This document shows positions 8,267 to 15,914 of a DNA stretch of 64,000 nt, in pieces. Under the pieces are notes generated by a model. The model made no database searches and was not told the DNA's origin. It was given only the letters and a program-made list of their open reading frames with translations. The stretch's first letter is position 1, and each line of letters opens with the position of its first letter. Position numbers and translations under genes: made by a program. The stretch is from the NCBI RefSeq assembly GCF_005747095.1, contig NZ_SWLG01000014.1, positions 37,291 to 101,290 on the forward strand, read 5' to 3'. Source of the stretch: Exobacillus caeni (GTDB lineage: Bacteria > Bacillota > Bacilli > Bacillales > Guptibacillaceae).

Positions 8267-9146
8267 CGATCCCCCCTATGGTTTTATTCGTTAAATACAC
8301 GCAAAGATCATCAGCAGAAACAGGCATGAGTTCGATCCCCTCGTTCCTTGCTTGCTCGATCTCTAAGGCAGAAAGATCATTTTTTACAACGATATAAGAA
8401 CTTCCGGCGCCCAGGCTTTTTTGAAAAATCACTTTTCTTTCCTCGGCCCACTTTGTGATAGAAACTGATCTCCCGCTAAGCGCGATTGCATATTCTTTCA
8501 AGTCGCCCATTGCCATGTGAAGGTACTTTTCTCCACTTTTTATCAACAGGATATCTTCCAATATATCTTCAACTTCATTTAAAAGATGGCTTGATAAAAG
8601 AATTGTGCGGGGATAAGCGATATAGTCTTTCAGCAAAGCCCTATAAAAATCTTTTCTTACACCTGCATCCATTCCAGATGTCGGTTCATCATAAACGGTT
8701 AGTGCACAACGAGAGGAAATACCGACAATCGTGTTAAAGGTGCTCCTCATTCCTTTTGATAGACTCGTATGGTATTGACGTAAATCCAGTGAAAAATAGT
8801 TCATTAATCGTTCAGCCAGTTCCATATCCAGGTTTTCATAAAAGGTCGCTGCTGCTTTTAGGATCTCCCCTAAGTTCAAGGACCCCGGATAGCTCATTTC
8901 CTCGTTTACAAAGATGAGGTTTGCCGATACTTTTAAATTGTTAAAAGGAGATTCGGAAAATACTTTGACTTCACCTGATGTTTCTTTTAAATAACCCGAA
9001 ATAATTTTGAGCAGTGTTGTTTTACCTGCACCGTTTCTTCCGATCAGGCCAGTAATTTTATTTTCCGTAAGCGTGAATGATATATCGTTGAGGGCTTTAG
9101 TCTTCCCGTACACTTTCGTGAGCCCTTTACATTCAATCACATTCAT
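8244..9146 (-). CDS. ABC transporter ATP-binding protein (exporter type)
   Basis: A 300-residue ATPase. Walker A GRNGAGKTT lies near residues 36-44, the signature appears as LSKGM, Walker B is LTVYDEPTSGMD, and the switch His is in LLSSHLLNEVED. The roughly 80-residue C-terminal extension is usual for ABC-2 exporters. The start at 9146 is chosen over an ATG at 9167 because AAAGGGGGATGGGA lies just upstream and the ATG overlaps the stop of the GntR gene by four bases (ATGA). The order regulator-ATPase-permease is the YtrA-type layout known from Bacillus. Confidence 0.9.
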   Translation of the reverse strand: MNVIECKGLTKVYGKTKALNDISFTLTENKITGLIGRNGAGKTTLLKIISGYLKETSGEVKVFSESPFNNLKVSANLIFVNEEMSYPGSLNLGEILKAAATFYENLDMELAERLMNYFSLDLRQYHTSLSKGMRSTFNTIVGISSRCALTVYDEPTSGMDAGVRKDFYRALLKDYIAYPRTILLSSHLLNEVEDILEDILLIKSGEKYLHMAMGDLKEYAIALSGRSVSITKWAEERKVIFQKSLGAGSSYIVVKNDLSALEIEQARNEGIELMPVSADDLCVYLTNKTIGGIDDVFSRS

Positions 9147-9529
9147 TTCCCATCCCCCTTTATGCATGAGCTTGCATCCTTAACCATCTGGATTAATTCT
9201 ATTTCGCTAACATTTAGATAATCCGCTTCTTTCACAAGATCGACTACCAGCGTTTTCAACGTCTCATTCTTACGTTTTGAAAGAATGGTTTCTTTTGCTT
9301 CATCAGTCACAAACATTCCAAGTCCCCGTTTTTTATACAGCACTTTTTCATCCGCTAAAATATTCAGTCCTTTTGCAGCGGTTGCCGGATTAATATTAAA
9401 CATCTCTGCAAGCTGGTACTGAGAGTAAATCTTTTGATGCGGGTTGATGTTTTCACTTATAATTTCAGTTTCAAGCCATTCGGCAATCTGGATATAGATC
9501 GGCTTCATACTGTCCGAGTTAAGGATCAA
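9143..9529 (-). CDS. GntR-family transcriptional regulator, YtrA subfamily
   Basis: A 128-residue regulator. The winged-helix domain starts at MKPIYIQIAEWLE; SQYQLAEMFNINPATAAKGLNIL is the DNA-binding helix-turn-helix, and a short helical C-terminal tail follows in place of a large effector domain, the mark of the YtrA subfamily. A TTG at 9527-9529 is taken as start because GGAGGTGG lies five to six bases before it; an upstream ATG at 9562 lies inside the operator. It is first in the exporter operon and probably represses it together with itself. Confidence 0.9.
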   Translation of the reverse strand: MILNSDSMKPIYIQIAEWLETEIISENINPHQKIYSQYQLAEMFNINPATAAKGLNILADEKVLYKKRGLGMFVTDEAKETILSKRKNETLKTLVVDLVKEADYLNVSEIELIQMVKDASSCIKGDGK

Positions 9530-9554
9530 ATCTCCACCTCCAGGAAAAGAGACA

Positions 9555-9605
9555 TAGTGCATTACTGTTGTAATGTACTATATGCTATTTCTGATAAAAA
9601 AGCAA
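9555..9605 (-). promoter_or_regulatory. Promoter and palindromic operator of the GntR/ABC operon
   Basis: On the minus strand TTGCTT (plus 9600-9605) and TATAGT (9577-9582) are spaced 17 bp. The inverted repeat TAGTGCATTAC (9555-9565) / GTAATGTACTA (9570-9580), 10 of 11 positions matching, overlaps the -10 box and the start point. It is a likely site for the YtrA-type regulator encoded just downstream. Confidence 0.75.
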
Positions 9606-9625
9606 CATTTTTTCAAAAAGGCTCT

Positions 9626-9765
9626 TTTCTAAAAGATTTTTGTTTTTGCTTAAAAGAGATAGACTGCGACGCAATTGCAGCATTGATTTCCGCTCCGGGC
9701 AGTTCGCTTTCCGTAGCGGTCATCCATCCGTATGTCGCAGTTCATCTCTAATGTGTAGCTTATTA
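9626..9765. repeat. Short MITE-like element with inverted ends
   Basis: GAGATAGACTGCGAC (9656-9670) and GTCGCAGTTCATCTC (9734-9748) are inverted with 13 of 15 matching. The core holds TTTCCGCTCCGGGCAGTTCG. Both ends and their outer flanks match the long element at 4249-4866, and the core matches 60068-60150. No open reading frame of note is present. Confidence 0.75.
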
Positions 9766-9773
9766 GAGACTTT

Positions 9774-9815
9774 CAAAAAAAAGGTAAGTTCTTTTCGACT
9801 AAAAAGAACTTACCT
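9774..9815 (-). terminator. Terminator of the threonine aldolase gene
   Basis: A 14-bp perfect stem AGGTAAGTTCTTTT (9782-9795) against 9802-9815, followed on the minus strand by eight T residues. Confidence 0.9.
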
Positions 9816-9835
9816 GACTTATGTCATCTATTTAT

Positions 9836-10936
9836 TTAAGCGTTAATAACTTCGCCAAGCCTCTCATCGAGCATTTGAAATGCTTTCTTTAACGTTTCCT
9901 CTGACACCCGTGTATATTGGTCGCCAATGCTTACTTCAAAATAATATCCCTCATTATCGTTTTCTCTTAAATAGCTCGTTAAGCCGATACCAGTTTCTTC
10001 GTAAATGTCTGTTAATGCTGATTCCAGCTTTTCTTTAGGAGCTTGAATATGGACATGGAACATATTTGAAACCGGCTCTAACGGTAACGTTGAAACACCG
10101 GCACATCGATTGAACAGACCTGCAAGCTCCCTCGCATCTTCATAGTACTGTTCCATCTTACCGGCTCTTTGATCAAAATAATAATCAGCACTGATAATAT
10201 ACGGATAAAGGCTGATCAAATCACCACCGTGGCGCCTTTTCCATACTTTTGATTCTTTAATAATCGCTTCACTTCCTGCTAGAACCGCCCCCGCAATGCC
10301 GCCGATCCCTTTATAAACAGATACATAGACACTATCGAAAAGAGCAGAAACTTCAGCAGCAGATTTTTTATAGTATGGAAGCACTTCAAATAACCTTGCT
10401 CCGTCTAAATGTAACGCAATCCCTTTTTCCCGGCAGTATACAGAAATTGATTCAAGTGTTTCGTAGTCCGGTAATTGGCCTCCGATCTCGCGCTGGGGCA
10501 GTTCGAGCAACAAACAGGAGACTTCCTCTTCCATGTTCACTACGTCTTCCAGTTCGATCACTCTGTTTTTATCAGCAAGTAAAACAGGTTCGATGTGATG
10601 CAGTTCTTTCAAACCATCTTCTTCATGGATTTCTAAGTGGCTCAATGGATGGTAGGCTACTTTTTTAATTCCCTTTTTGTCGCACCATATCCGGAGCGCA
10701 ATCTGCTGGGCCATCGTACCGCTCGGAAAGAACACAGCAGCTTCTTTCCCTAAAATCCCTGCCATTTTATCCTGAAAATCTTTAATAACCTGGCCTGTCC
10801 CGTAAAGATCGCTTTCTTGACCGCCACCTATATTTTCAAATGCATCTTTTAATACTTGCACGTCTCTTTTTCCGTGGCCGGAGATCTGGTATCTTGTGCT
10901 TTTAAACGCTTTTGCTAAAGAATTTTTTTCACTCAA
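9836..10936 (-). CDS. Low-specificity L-threonine aldolase / beta-eliminating lyase
   Basis: A 366-residue PLP enzyme of fold type I. FFPSGTMAQQIALRIW near residue 70 forms the cofactor-binding turn, LHLDGARLFE supplies the ring-stacking Asp and the conserved Arg, and VSVYKGIGGIAGAVL holds the Schiff-base Lys. These match the GlyI/LtaE aldolase family that splits threonine to glycine and acetaldehyde. Family members with related substrates exist, so specificity is inferred. A TTG at 10934-10936 is chosen as start because AAAGGGG lies eight bases upstream; an earlier in-frame TTG would overlap that site. It is monocistronic. Confidence 0.85.
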   Translation of the reverse strand: MSEKNSLAKAFKSTRYQISGHGKRDVQVLKDAFENIGGGQESDLYGTGQVIKDFQDKMAGILGKEAAVFFPSGTMAQQIALRIWCDKKGIKKVAYHPLSHLEIHEEDGLKELHHIEPVLLADKNRVIELEDVVNMEEEVSCLLLELPQREIGGQLPDYETLESISVYCREKGIALHLDGARLFEVLPYYKKSAAEVSALFDSVYVSVYKGIGGIAGAVLAGSEAIIKESKVWKRRHGGDLISLYPYIISADYYFDQRAGKMEQYYEDARELAGLFNRCAGVSTLPLEPVSNMFHVHIQAPKEKLESALTDIYEETGIGLTSYLRENDNEGYYFEVSIGDQYTRVSEETLKKAFQMLDERLGEVINA

Positions 10937-11053
10937 TGACAAAACCCCTTTCAAAAAACTGTATGCTATATTTTAATTTTTCTTATCTATAATAAGTTTC
11001 TACAAGCTTTAAAGATAAACCTTCACCAAAATCGAGAGGCGTGTGATAGAAAC

Positions 11054-12259
11054 TTATTTATACAACACGATTAAGAAAGAGGTTCCTTCTCCTACGGTAC
11101 TGTTCACTTCAATGTTCCCCCCATGAGCTTCTACAATAAAGCGGGCAATAGAAAGACCGATACCATTACTTCCTAAATTTCGTGAACGGGCTTTATCAAC
11201 CCGATAAAAGCGTTCGAATATCTTTGTTAGGTGCTCAGGAGGTATTCCGATCCCGGAATCTTTGACCAGGATATAAACCTTTTTCTCTGTTGAAGTTAGC
11301 CGGACATGGATCGTTCCGTTTTTTTGATTGTATTTGACTGCATTATCCAGGAACAGATAAATCACCTGCTGGATCCTTTCCCGGTCTCCAGACATATGCA
11401 CATTCTCTTGTATTTCGCTAGTAATCGATAGCCCATTGTCCTGAACGACTTTAGAGAACGCTCGGACGGATCGGCTGACTAGCCCTGACAGATCGAACTT
11501 TTCCTTTACTAAAACTAACTTCCCCGAATCTGACCGGGCAAGAAGCAATAAATCGTTAACGAGCGAAGTCATTCGCCTCACCTCAGCGGACATATCATTG
11601 ACTGTTTGCCTTGAAAATTCAGAAAGATGGTTCTCCTCTTCCTCTTCTAAGATCTCAAGGCCGGCAGATAAAATACTCAATGGTGTCCGGAGCTCATGGG
11701 AAGCATCATTAACAAATTCACGCTGACGTTTAAAAGAATTAATAATAGGCCCGATAGCCTTTCCTGCCATCAAAAAAGAAAGTCCCATCGCAGCAAATGT
11801 AAAAAGGACTGTGAGTAAGATCAGGACTGTAAAAAGCCGGTTCAACACTTCTTTTTGTTGTGTAATGTCCACCCCGCTGTAAACATATCCACCTGCTTCA
11901 ATCGGCTTTGCGACGAACAAATACTCGCGATTATCTTCATCTATTTCTCTAGATTCCAGTGAATCTGGAGTCCACCCCTTTATAATGTTATCAATCGATT
12001 CGCCGTGCCGATGGACTATCTCTCCTGTTGGCGTTACAACCGCTAACAAGCTTCCCTTTGTTCTTTCATAAGGTTCATTGGCCTCATGAATCAAATGGGA
12101 GACAGATTTGTTTGAAATCATTTCGATGGCCTTTTCTTTTTGGTCGCTTAAAATCGAATTTGACACCGCTATATAAGCAATAACCACAAACAATAAAAGA
12201 AAAAGCATCGTTAGTATAGCGAAGATCCACATGAGTCGCTTCTTTGTCTTCTTTATCAT
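11054..12259 (-). CDS. Sensor histidine kinase (OmpR-partner type)
   Basis: A 401-residue kinase. The first membrane segment (about 11-33), an extracytoplasmic region of about 105 residues with a GGYVYSGVD end that looks PAS/Cache-like, and the second membrane segment (about 142-165) come before the HisKA domain. The phosphorylated His188 is in NDASHELRTPL, followed by the N box (DNAVKYN) and G boxes (DSGIGIP, GSNGIGLS). The ATG at 12259 overlaps the response-regulator stop (ATGA); an ATG at 12268 is possible. It is last in the peptide-apbE-reductase-regulator operon and presumably senses an envelope or redox signal linked to it. Confidence 0.85.
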   Translation of the reverse strand: MIKKTKKRLMWIFAILTMLFLLLFVVIAYIAVSNSILSDQKEKAIEMISNKSVSHLIHEANEPYERTKGSLLAVVTPTGEIVHRHGESIDNIIKGWTPDSLESREIDEDNREYLFVAKPIEAGGYVYSGVDITQQKEVLNRLFTVLILLTVLFTFAAMGLSFLMAGKAIGPIINSFKRQREFVNDASHELRTPLSILSAGLEILEEEEENHLSEFSRQTVNDMSAEVRRMTSLVNDLLLLARSDSGKLVLVKEKFDLSGLVSRSVRAFSKVVQDNGLSITSEIQENVHMSGDRERIQQVIYLFLDNAVKYNQKNGTIHVRLTSTEKKVYILVKDSGIGIPPEHLTKIFERFYRVDKARSRNLGSNGIGLSIARFIVEAHGGNIEVNSTVGEGTSFLIVLYK

Positions 12260-12933
12260 GTTATCCATCCGATTTGATAACCTACATTCCGTACACTTTT
12301 AATTACATGGTCCGTCTTTGCATCTCTCAGCTTTTTTCGCGTTAATTTCACAAGGGAATCCAGGTTATTATCTGAAACTTCCGCATCGATGCCCCAGATC
12401 TTATCAATTAACTGCTCTCTTGTCAGAACACGTCCAGCGTTTATCATTAACGCCTCCATTAACTGGTACTCCTTATACGTGAGCATAATCTCCTGTTCTT
12501 CCGCTCTAAGGGTATGGGCTGTTTTATTTAAGACAAGCGGCCCGATTGCGATCGTTTCTTGTTGAAGAGGTTTGGCAGCTCTTCGTGCCAGTGCTCGAAT
12601 GCGCGCAAACAGTTCATTGAACTCAAACGGTTTTACCATATAGTCATCTGCACCAGAATCCAGGCCGATCACACGGTCATCTACACTATCACGTGCAGTA
12701 AGCATTAAAATGGAGGACGGGCAGTTCTCTTTCCGGAGCACAGCACACACTTCCTGGCCGCTCATCTTCGGCATCATCCAATCTAAAATAACCACTTCAT
12801 ATGGATGTGATATCGCATAATCAACAGCAGATTGTCCATCTTGCACCCAATCTACTTGATGAAATTCTTTTTTTAACTTATGCACAAGAAGACGACCTAA
12901 CTTTTGATCGTCTTCTGCCAGTAATATATTCAT
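12256..12933 (-). CDS. Response regulator, OmpR/PhoB family
   Basis: A 225-residue regulator. The receiver has acidic residues in LLAEDDQ and phosphoacceptor Asp51 in VVILDWMMPK, with the conserved Lys in DYMVKPF. A winged-helix effector domain spans about residues 125-224 (LTYKEYQLMEALMINAGRVL, then the recognition helix near DNNLDSLVKLTRKKL). AGGGGGAAG precedes the ATG, which directly abuts the stop of the reductase-like gene. Two 11-bp-spaced direct repeats in the operon promoter are a plausible binding site, suggesting autoregulation. Confidence 0.9.
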   Translation of the reverse strand: MNILLAEDDQKLGRLLVHKLKKEFHQVDWVQDGQSAVDYAISHPYEVVILDWMMPKMSGQEVCAVLRKENCPSSILMLTARDSVDDRVIGLDSGADDYMVKPFEFNELFARIRALARRAAKPLQQETIAIGPLVLNKTAHTLRAEEQEIMLTYKEYQLMEALMINAGRVLTREQLIDKIWGIDAEVSDNNLDSLVKLTRKKLRDAKTDHVIKSVRNVGYQIGWIT

Positions 12934-13494
12934 TTATAATCTTCCCCCTTTTGCTACATGACGACCTTTCTTCTGAAAGCTAACATAAAACCTTTTTAAA
13001 CAAAATGCTGTTATGAGAAGGATAGAAGTTCCGAAATAAAGGGCCATCATCGGTTCGGTTGTGCTGTCAGACCCGATCAACACTCCATGGGCAAGCGCCA
13101 GCAAATAAGCAGGCAGAGAAAAGAGATGGATTTTCTTCCAAACCGAACGTCCTACTATCTTCATCATATCGGATGAAAGCAAAATTAGAAAGACTCCGTA
13201 AAGTGCAACCGTTCCAATTCCATTCAAAAGCCGATGTTCATCGGAATAAAAAGGAATAAAAACTTCGTACCAATGATAGCTCACATAGCTATCAAAGAGT
13301 AATACCGTCCCATGAAAAATTATGATTAAGAAGCCTATCCATCCTGTAAATTGATGAAATAAGTTCCAGGAACCTTTCCATTTCAAAGGAATAAGACCAG
13401 AGCTATGCAAAAGCCCTGCAAATATCGATAAAAAAAGAAGGCAAAAGGACGTTAGACCTGAGATCCTTGTCCATTCCCATGTTGTGATGACCAT
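12934..13494 (-). CDS. Ferric-reductase-like transmembrane protein
   Basis: A 186-residue membrane protein with six hydrophobic helices. Histidines placed within or at the ends of helices (LLHSSG, LFHQFTGW, IIFHGTV, IHLFSLPAY, LALAHGVL) fit a heme-b-binding ferric reductase-like or YedZ/MsrQ-like domain; there is no cytoplasmic FAD/NAD(P)H domain. The start is set by GGAGTG nine bases before the ATG and lies 43 bp inside the end of apbE. Pairing with a flavinyltransferase suggests a membrane electron-transfer function, but its donor and acceptor are unknown. Confidence 0.8.
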   Translation of the reverse strand: MVITTWEWTRISGLTSFCLLFLSIFAGLLHSSGLIPLKWKGSWNLFHQFTGWIGFLIIIFHGTVLLFDSYVSYHWYEVFIPFYSDEHRLLNGIGTVALYGVFLILLSSDMMKIVGRSVWKKIHLFSLPAYLLALAHGVLIGSDSTTEPMMALYFGTSILLITAFCLKRFYVSFQKKGRHVAKGGRL

Positions 13495-14384
13495 GCGGTT
13501 TTCACTCCTTCACAAAATTCTGCTATATTTTCTGTTATTCGTATTTTTTTATCATCCGTAATAACAATCGCGGCAATCGAACGGTCTCTTTGCCCCAACC
13601 ACGATTCCACGAGTTCTCCATTCATCATACAGAGCACTTTTGCATAAACTTCCGCCTCTCTTACGCTCGAGGCAAGAACTGTTACTTGCACAACATCAGA
13701 TTCCGGATTCTCACCCGTCTTCCCATTTAAAATATGATGATAAAATCCATCTTCTGTTTGCCAGCGGCGATGCAACACATTTGAGGTGGCGATCGCTCCT
13801 TTTCTTATCTTTAGTTGTACGATATCTGTATTGCTATCGAACGGGTTCATTATCCCGATCACTTCCGGCTCTGCAAAAGAAAACCGCATATCTCCTCCAC
13901 CATCTATAAACACGTTATGTCCACGAGCCATGTGATAAGCCCTGTCAACACTCCACCCTTTGACAAATCCACCGAGATCCAATTCAACATTTTGCAGTTT
14001 TTTGACCAGTGGCTGCCCGGAATGAAGTAAAATTTTATTTTCGTGATAAGCTGGTAAACAGGCCTTTATTCCTCTTCTTTTCATTTCGGAAAATGGTCTA
14101 TCATATCCAAGCGCCTTTAACTGTGCACCCAAAAATGGATTGAACAGGCCATCCATCCTTTTCATATAGTCCGTTACTTCAACTAAAATGGAATAGAAAT
14201 CCGGAGAAACGGTGACCCATTTATCTGATGGTTCCAATCGATTAAACCATGAAAGATAACTTTCATTTCTAAAACGGGAATACGTTTGTTCTATATCGTT
14301 AAACCACTGTTTCAATTCAGCATGGTTTTCTGCTTCCACAAAAAAGGACGAGCCCATACATGAAAATTCAATACTTTTTGTCAT
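13452..14384 (-). CDS. apbE: FAD:protein FMN transferase, ApbE family
   Basis: A 310-residue ApbE protein that attaches FMN to Thr/Ser of target flavoproteins. The N-terminal CMGSSFFVE motif, SRFRNESYLSWFNR, the FNPFLGAQLKALGY segment and VDRAYHMARGHNVFIDGGGDMRF match the family core, as does HHILNGKTGENPES near the metal site. It lacks a signal peptide or lipobox, unlike many ApbE proteins, so it may act inside the cell. No protein with a recognisable flavinylation motif ([ST]GA[ST]) is encoded beside it, which leaves the acceptor open. The ATG overlaps the stop of the acidic peptide gene by four bases. Confidence 0.9.
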   Translation of the reverse strand: MTKSIEFSCMGSSFFVEAENHAELKQWFNDIEQTYSRFRNESYLSWFNRLEPSDKWVTVSPDFYSILVEVTDYMKRMDGLFNPFLGAQLKALGYDRPFSEMKRRGIKACLPAYHENKILLHSGQPLVKKLQNVELDLGGFVKGWSVDRAYHMARGHNVFIDGGGDMRFSFAEPEVIGIMNPFDSNTDIVQLKIRKGAIATSNVLHRRWQTEDGFYHHILNGKTGENPESDVVQVTVLASSVREAEVYAKVLCMMNGELVESWLGQRDRSIAAIVITDDKKIRITENIAEFCEGVKTAWSSQHGNGQGSQV

Positions 14385-14692
14385 GAGTGCCTTGTTCTTC
14401 TGTCTGATGGTTCCATCCCTTGATATTCTCCCTCTCCAAACTCATGGTCCTCATACTCATCTTCTTCACCATATCTATGGTCTTCAAATCCATCTAACCT
14501 TTGATTGTTTTCCCCATTCCCGTATCGGGAAGCTTCTCTGTAACTCTCTTCTGCATCAACAGACCATTCTTCTCCTCTTACTGCATTACTGTTATCAGTG
14601 AGTTGATGGTTTTGTACAAATCCTATAAAAGTGGCTGCTACCACTGCTGTAGTAATACCCGAAAACCATTTCACTGTAGTTTTTTTATTCAT
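14381..14692 (-). CDS. Small exported acidic peptide, first gene of the apbE operon
   Basis: A 103-residue protein with a positively charged start (MNKKTTVKW) and one hydrophobic helix at about residues 10-26. The outward-facing tail has a high density of Glu, Asp, Tyr, Gly and His, for example FEDHRYGEEDEYEDHEFGEG. This looks like a signal-anchored metal- or cation-binding tail. The ATG at 14692 is preceded by GGAGGTAAGG; an earlier in-frame start at 14767 lies in the promoter. It overlaps apbE by four bases. I recognise no family and the function is unknown. Confidence 0.75.
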   Translation of the reverse strand: MNKKTTVKWFSGITTAVVAATFIGFVQNHQLTDNSNAVRGEEWSVDAEESYREASRYGNGENNQRLDGFEDHRYGEEDEYEDHEFGEGEYQGMEPSDRRTRHS

Positions 14693-14722
14693 TTTCCTTA
14701 CCTCCGTCGTATTCTTGCAACT

Positions 14723-14755
14723 ATAATAGCAAACGAAAATGAAATTAAAATGAAA
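14723..14755 (-). promoter_or_regulatory. apbE-operon promoter with OmpR-type direct repeats
   Basis: A minus-strand -10 box TATTAT (plus 14723-14728) has no good -35 at 17 bp. In its place two direct repeats of AAAATGAAA at 14736-14744 and 14747-14755 (plus-strand reading) have an 11-bp period, the spacing typical of OmpR-family activator sites. Confidence 0.55.
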
Positions 14756-14776
14756 AAACAAACCCAATTAACGATT

Positions 14777-14817
14777 AAAAGGACAGGTTCTTTAAAATTA
14801 TAAGAACCTGTCCTTTT
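14777..14817 (-). terminator. Terminator of the hydrolase gene at 14832
   Basis: A 16-bp stem AAAAGGACAGGTTCTT (14777-14792) with 14802-14817 and a 9-base loop. It separates the hydrolase from the apbE operon. Confidence 0.85.
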
Positions 14818-14831
14818 ATCAATTTCCATTT

Positions 14832-15803
14832 TCATTTGGCCAACTTTGCTTTCTCAAGAAACTTCCCCAACCGTTTCTGATATTCCTCTTCTGCTATCGT
14901 GTATGCTTCCGTATGACCTGCCCCTGGCACGATCCACATTTCTTTAATCCCACCCGCCACTTCGTAAATGCGACTGGCCATTTCAGTTGGGACAAGCTCA
15001 TCCTGGTCGCCATGGATCACAAACAGTGGAAGTTTATTTTTCTTCACCTGTTCAAGAGCTGATGCTTCCCCAAACGAATAGCCTGCCCTAACTTTTGTCA
15101 CTGCACTCGTTACTTGCATTAACGGAAATGACGGCAGATGATATAAGTATTTTAACTGATGTGCCAGTTCTTCCTCTACAGATGTGTAGCCACTATCCTC
15201 AATTATTCCTTTAACCTCTGGAGGAAGTTCTTCCCCGCTCGTCATCAGAACGGTAGCAGCGCCCATCGAAAAGCCGTGAAGGAAAATCGTTTCTTCCTGT
15301 TTTTCATCAATCAGATACCGAACCCATCGCTGATAATCTATTCGATCATCCCAGCCATATCCGATATAATCGCCACCGCTGTCACCATGACCCCTGGCAT
15401 CCGGCTTCAACACATCGTAGCCAAGCTCATAGTAATACTTCGTGATACCTGGCATTTGGGTATGGTTGCCTTTATAGCCATGTGCTAAAACAACAGCCTT
15501 TCCGTTTGAATTTTCATTTTTTAAAAAGACTGCTTTCAGCCTTATGCCATCCTCTGATTCTATTTCAGCCGTTTCAAACGACTGCCTTTCTGTCCATTTC
15601 ATGATTTCTTCAAGTTTCGCCTGTTTTTCTTCTTCGACCATGGCGCTTGCCGCCTCTACTTTTCCATCACTTCCACCATATAAGTCGACTGCATCATGGC
15701 TTCTACTGACCGCAACATTATAAAAGTATTCACCTGCGACCAATAAGGAAACTGTTATGAAAACAACGAGACTACTAGTTATCCAAACCATTCTTTTTAT
15801 CAT
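14832..15803 (-). CDS. Membrane-anchored alpha/beta hydrolase, YqkD-like
   Basis: A 323-residue protein. An N-terminal hydrophobic helix (about residues 5-25) probably anchors it outside the membrane. The hydrolase core follows: AVVLAHGYKGN near 103-113, the RGHGDSGG strand-loop, nucleophile Ser179 in GFSMGAA, acid Asp in HGDQDELVP and His in GAGHTEAY. This matches the YqkD/YfhM-like serine hydrolases of Bacillus, whose substrates are not established. It is monocistronic with a terminator just downstream. Confidence 0.85.
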   Translation of the reverse strand: MIKRMVWITSSLVVFITVSLLVAGEYFYNVAVSRSHDAVDLYGGSDGKVEAASAMVEEEKQAKLEEIMKWTERQSFETAEIESEDGIRLKAVFLKNENSNGKAVVLAHGYKGNHTQMPGITKYYYELGYDVLKPDARGHGDSGGDYIGYGWDDRIDYQRWVRYLIDEKQEETIFLHGFSMGAATVLMTSGEELPPEVKGIIEDSGYTSVEEELAHQLKYLYHLPSFPLMQVTSAVTKVRAGYSFGEASALEQVKKNKLPLFVIHGDQDELVPTEMASRIYEVAGGIKEMWIVPGAGHTEAYTIAEEEYQKRLGKFLEKAKLAK

Positions 15804-15869
15804 TCTTAACTCCTTTTCCTGTTTCTGTTATGTTAATTATAACTGTTTTTTTATGTAAAAACAGAAAAA

Positions 15870-15897
15870 GCCTGCCAACCTTTTAAGATTGGCAGAC
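15870..15897 (-). terminator. Terminator of the M23 peptidase gene
   Basis: GCCTGCCAACCTT pairs with the mirror half ending at 15897 (one mismatch and one wobble), followed by TTTTTC on the minus strand. Confidence 0.8.
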
Positions 15898-15914
15898 TCT
15901 CTTTCACCCAGCAA

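Noticed and set aside
13452..13494. Frameshift between apbE and the reductase-like gene
   Set aside because: The 43-bp overlap is explained by a proper GGAGTG ribosome site for the second gene inside the end of the first; both frames are complete.
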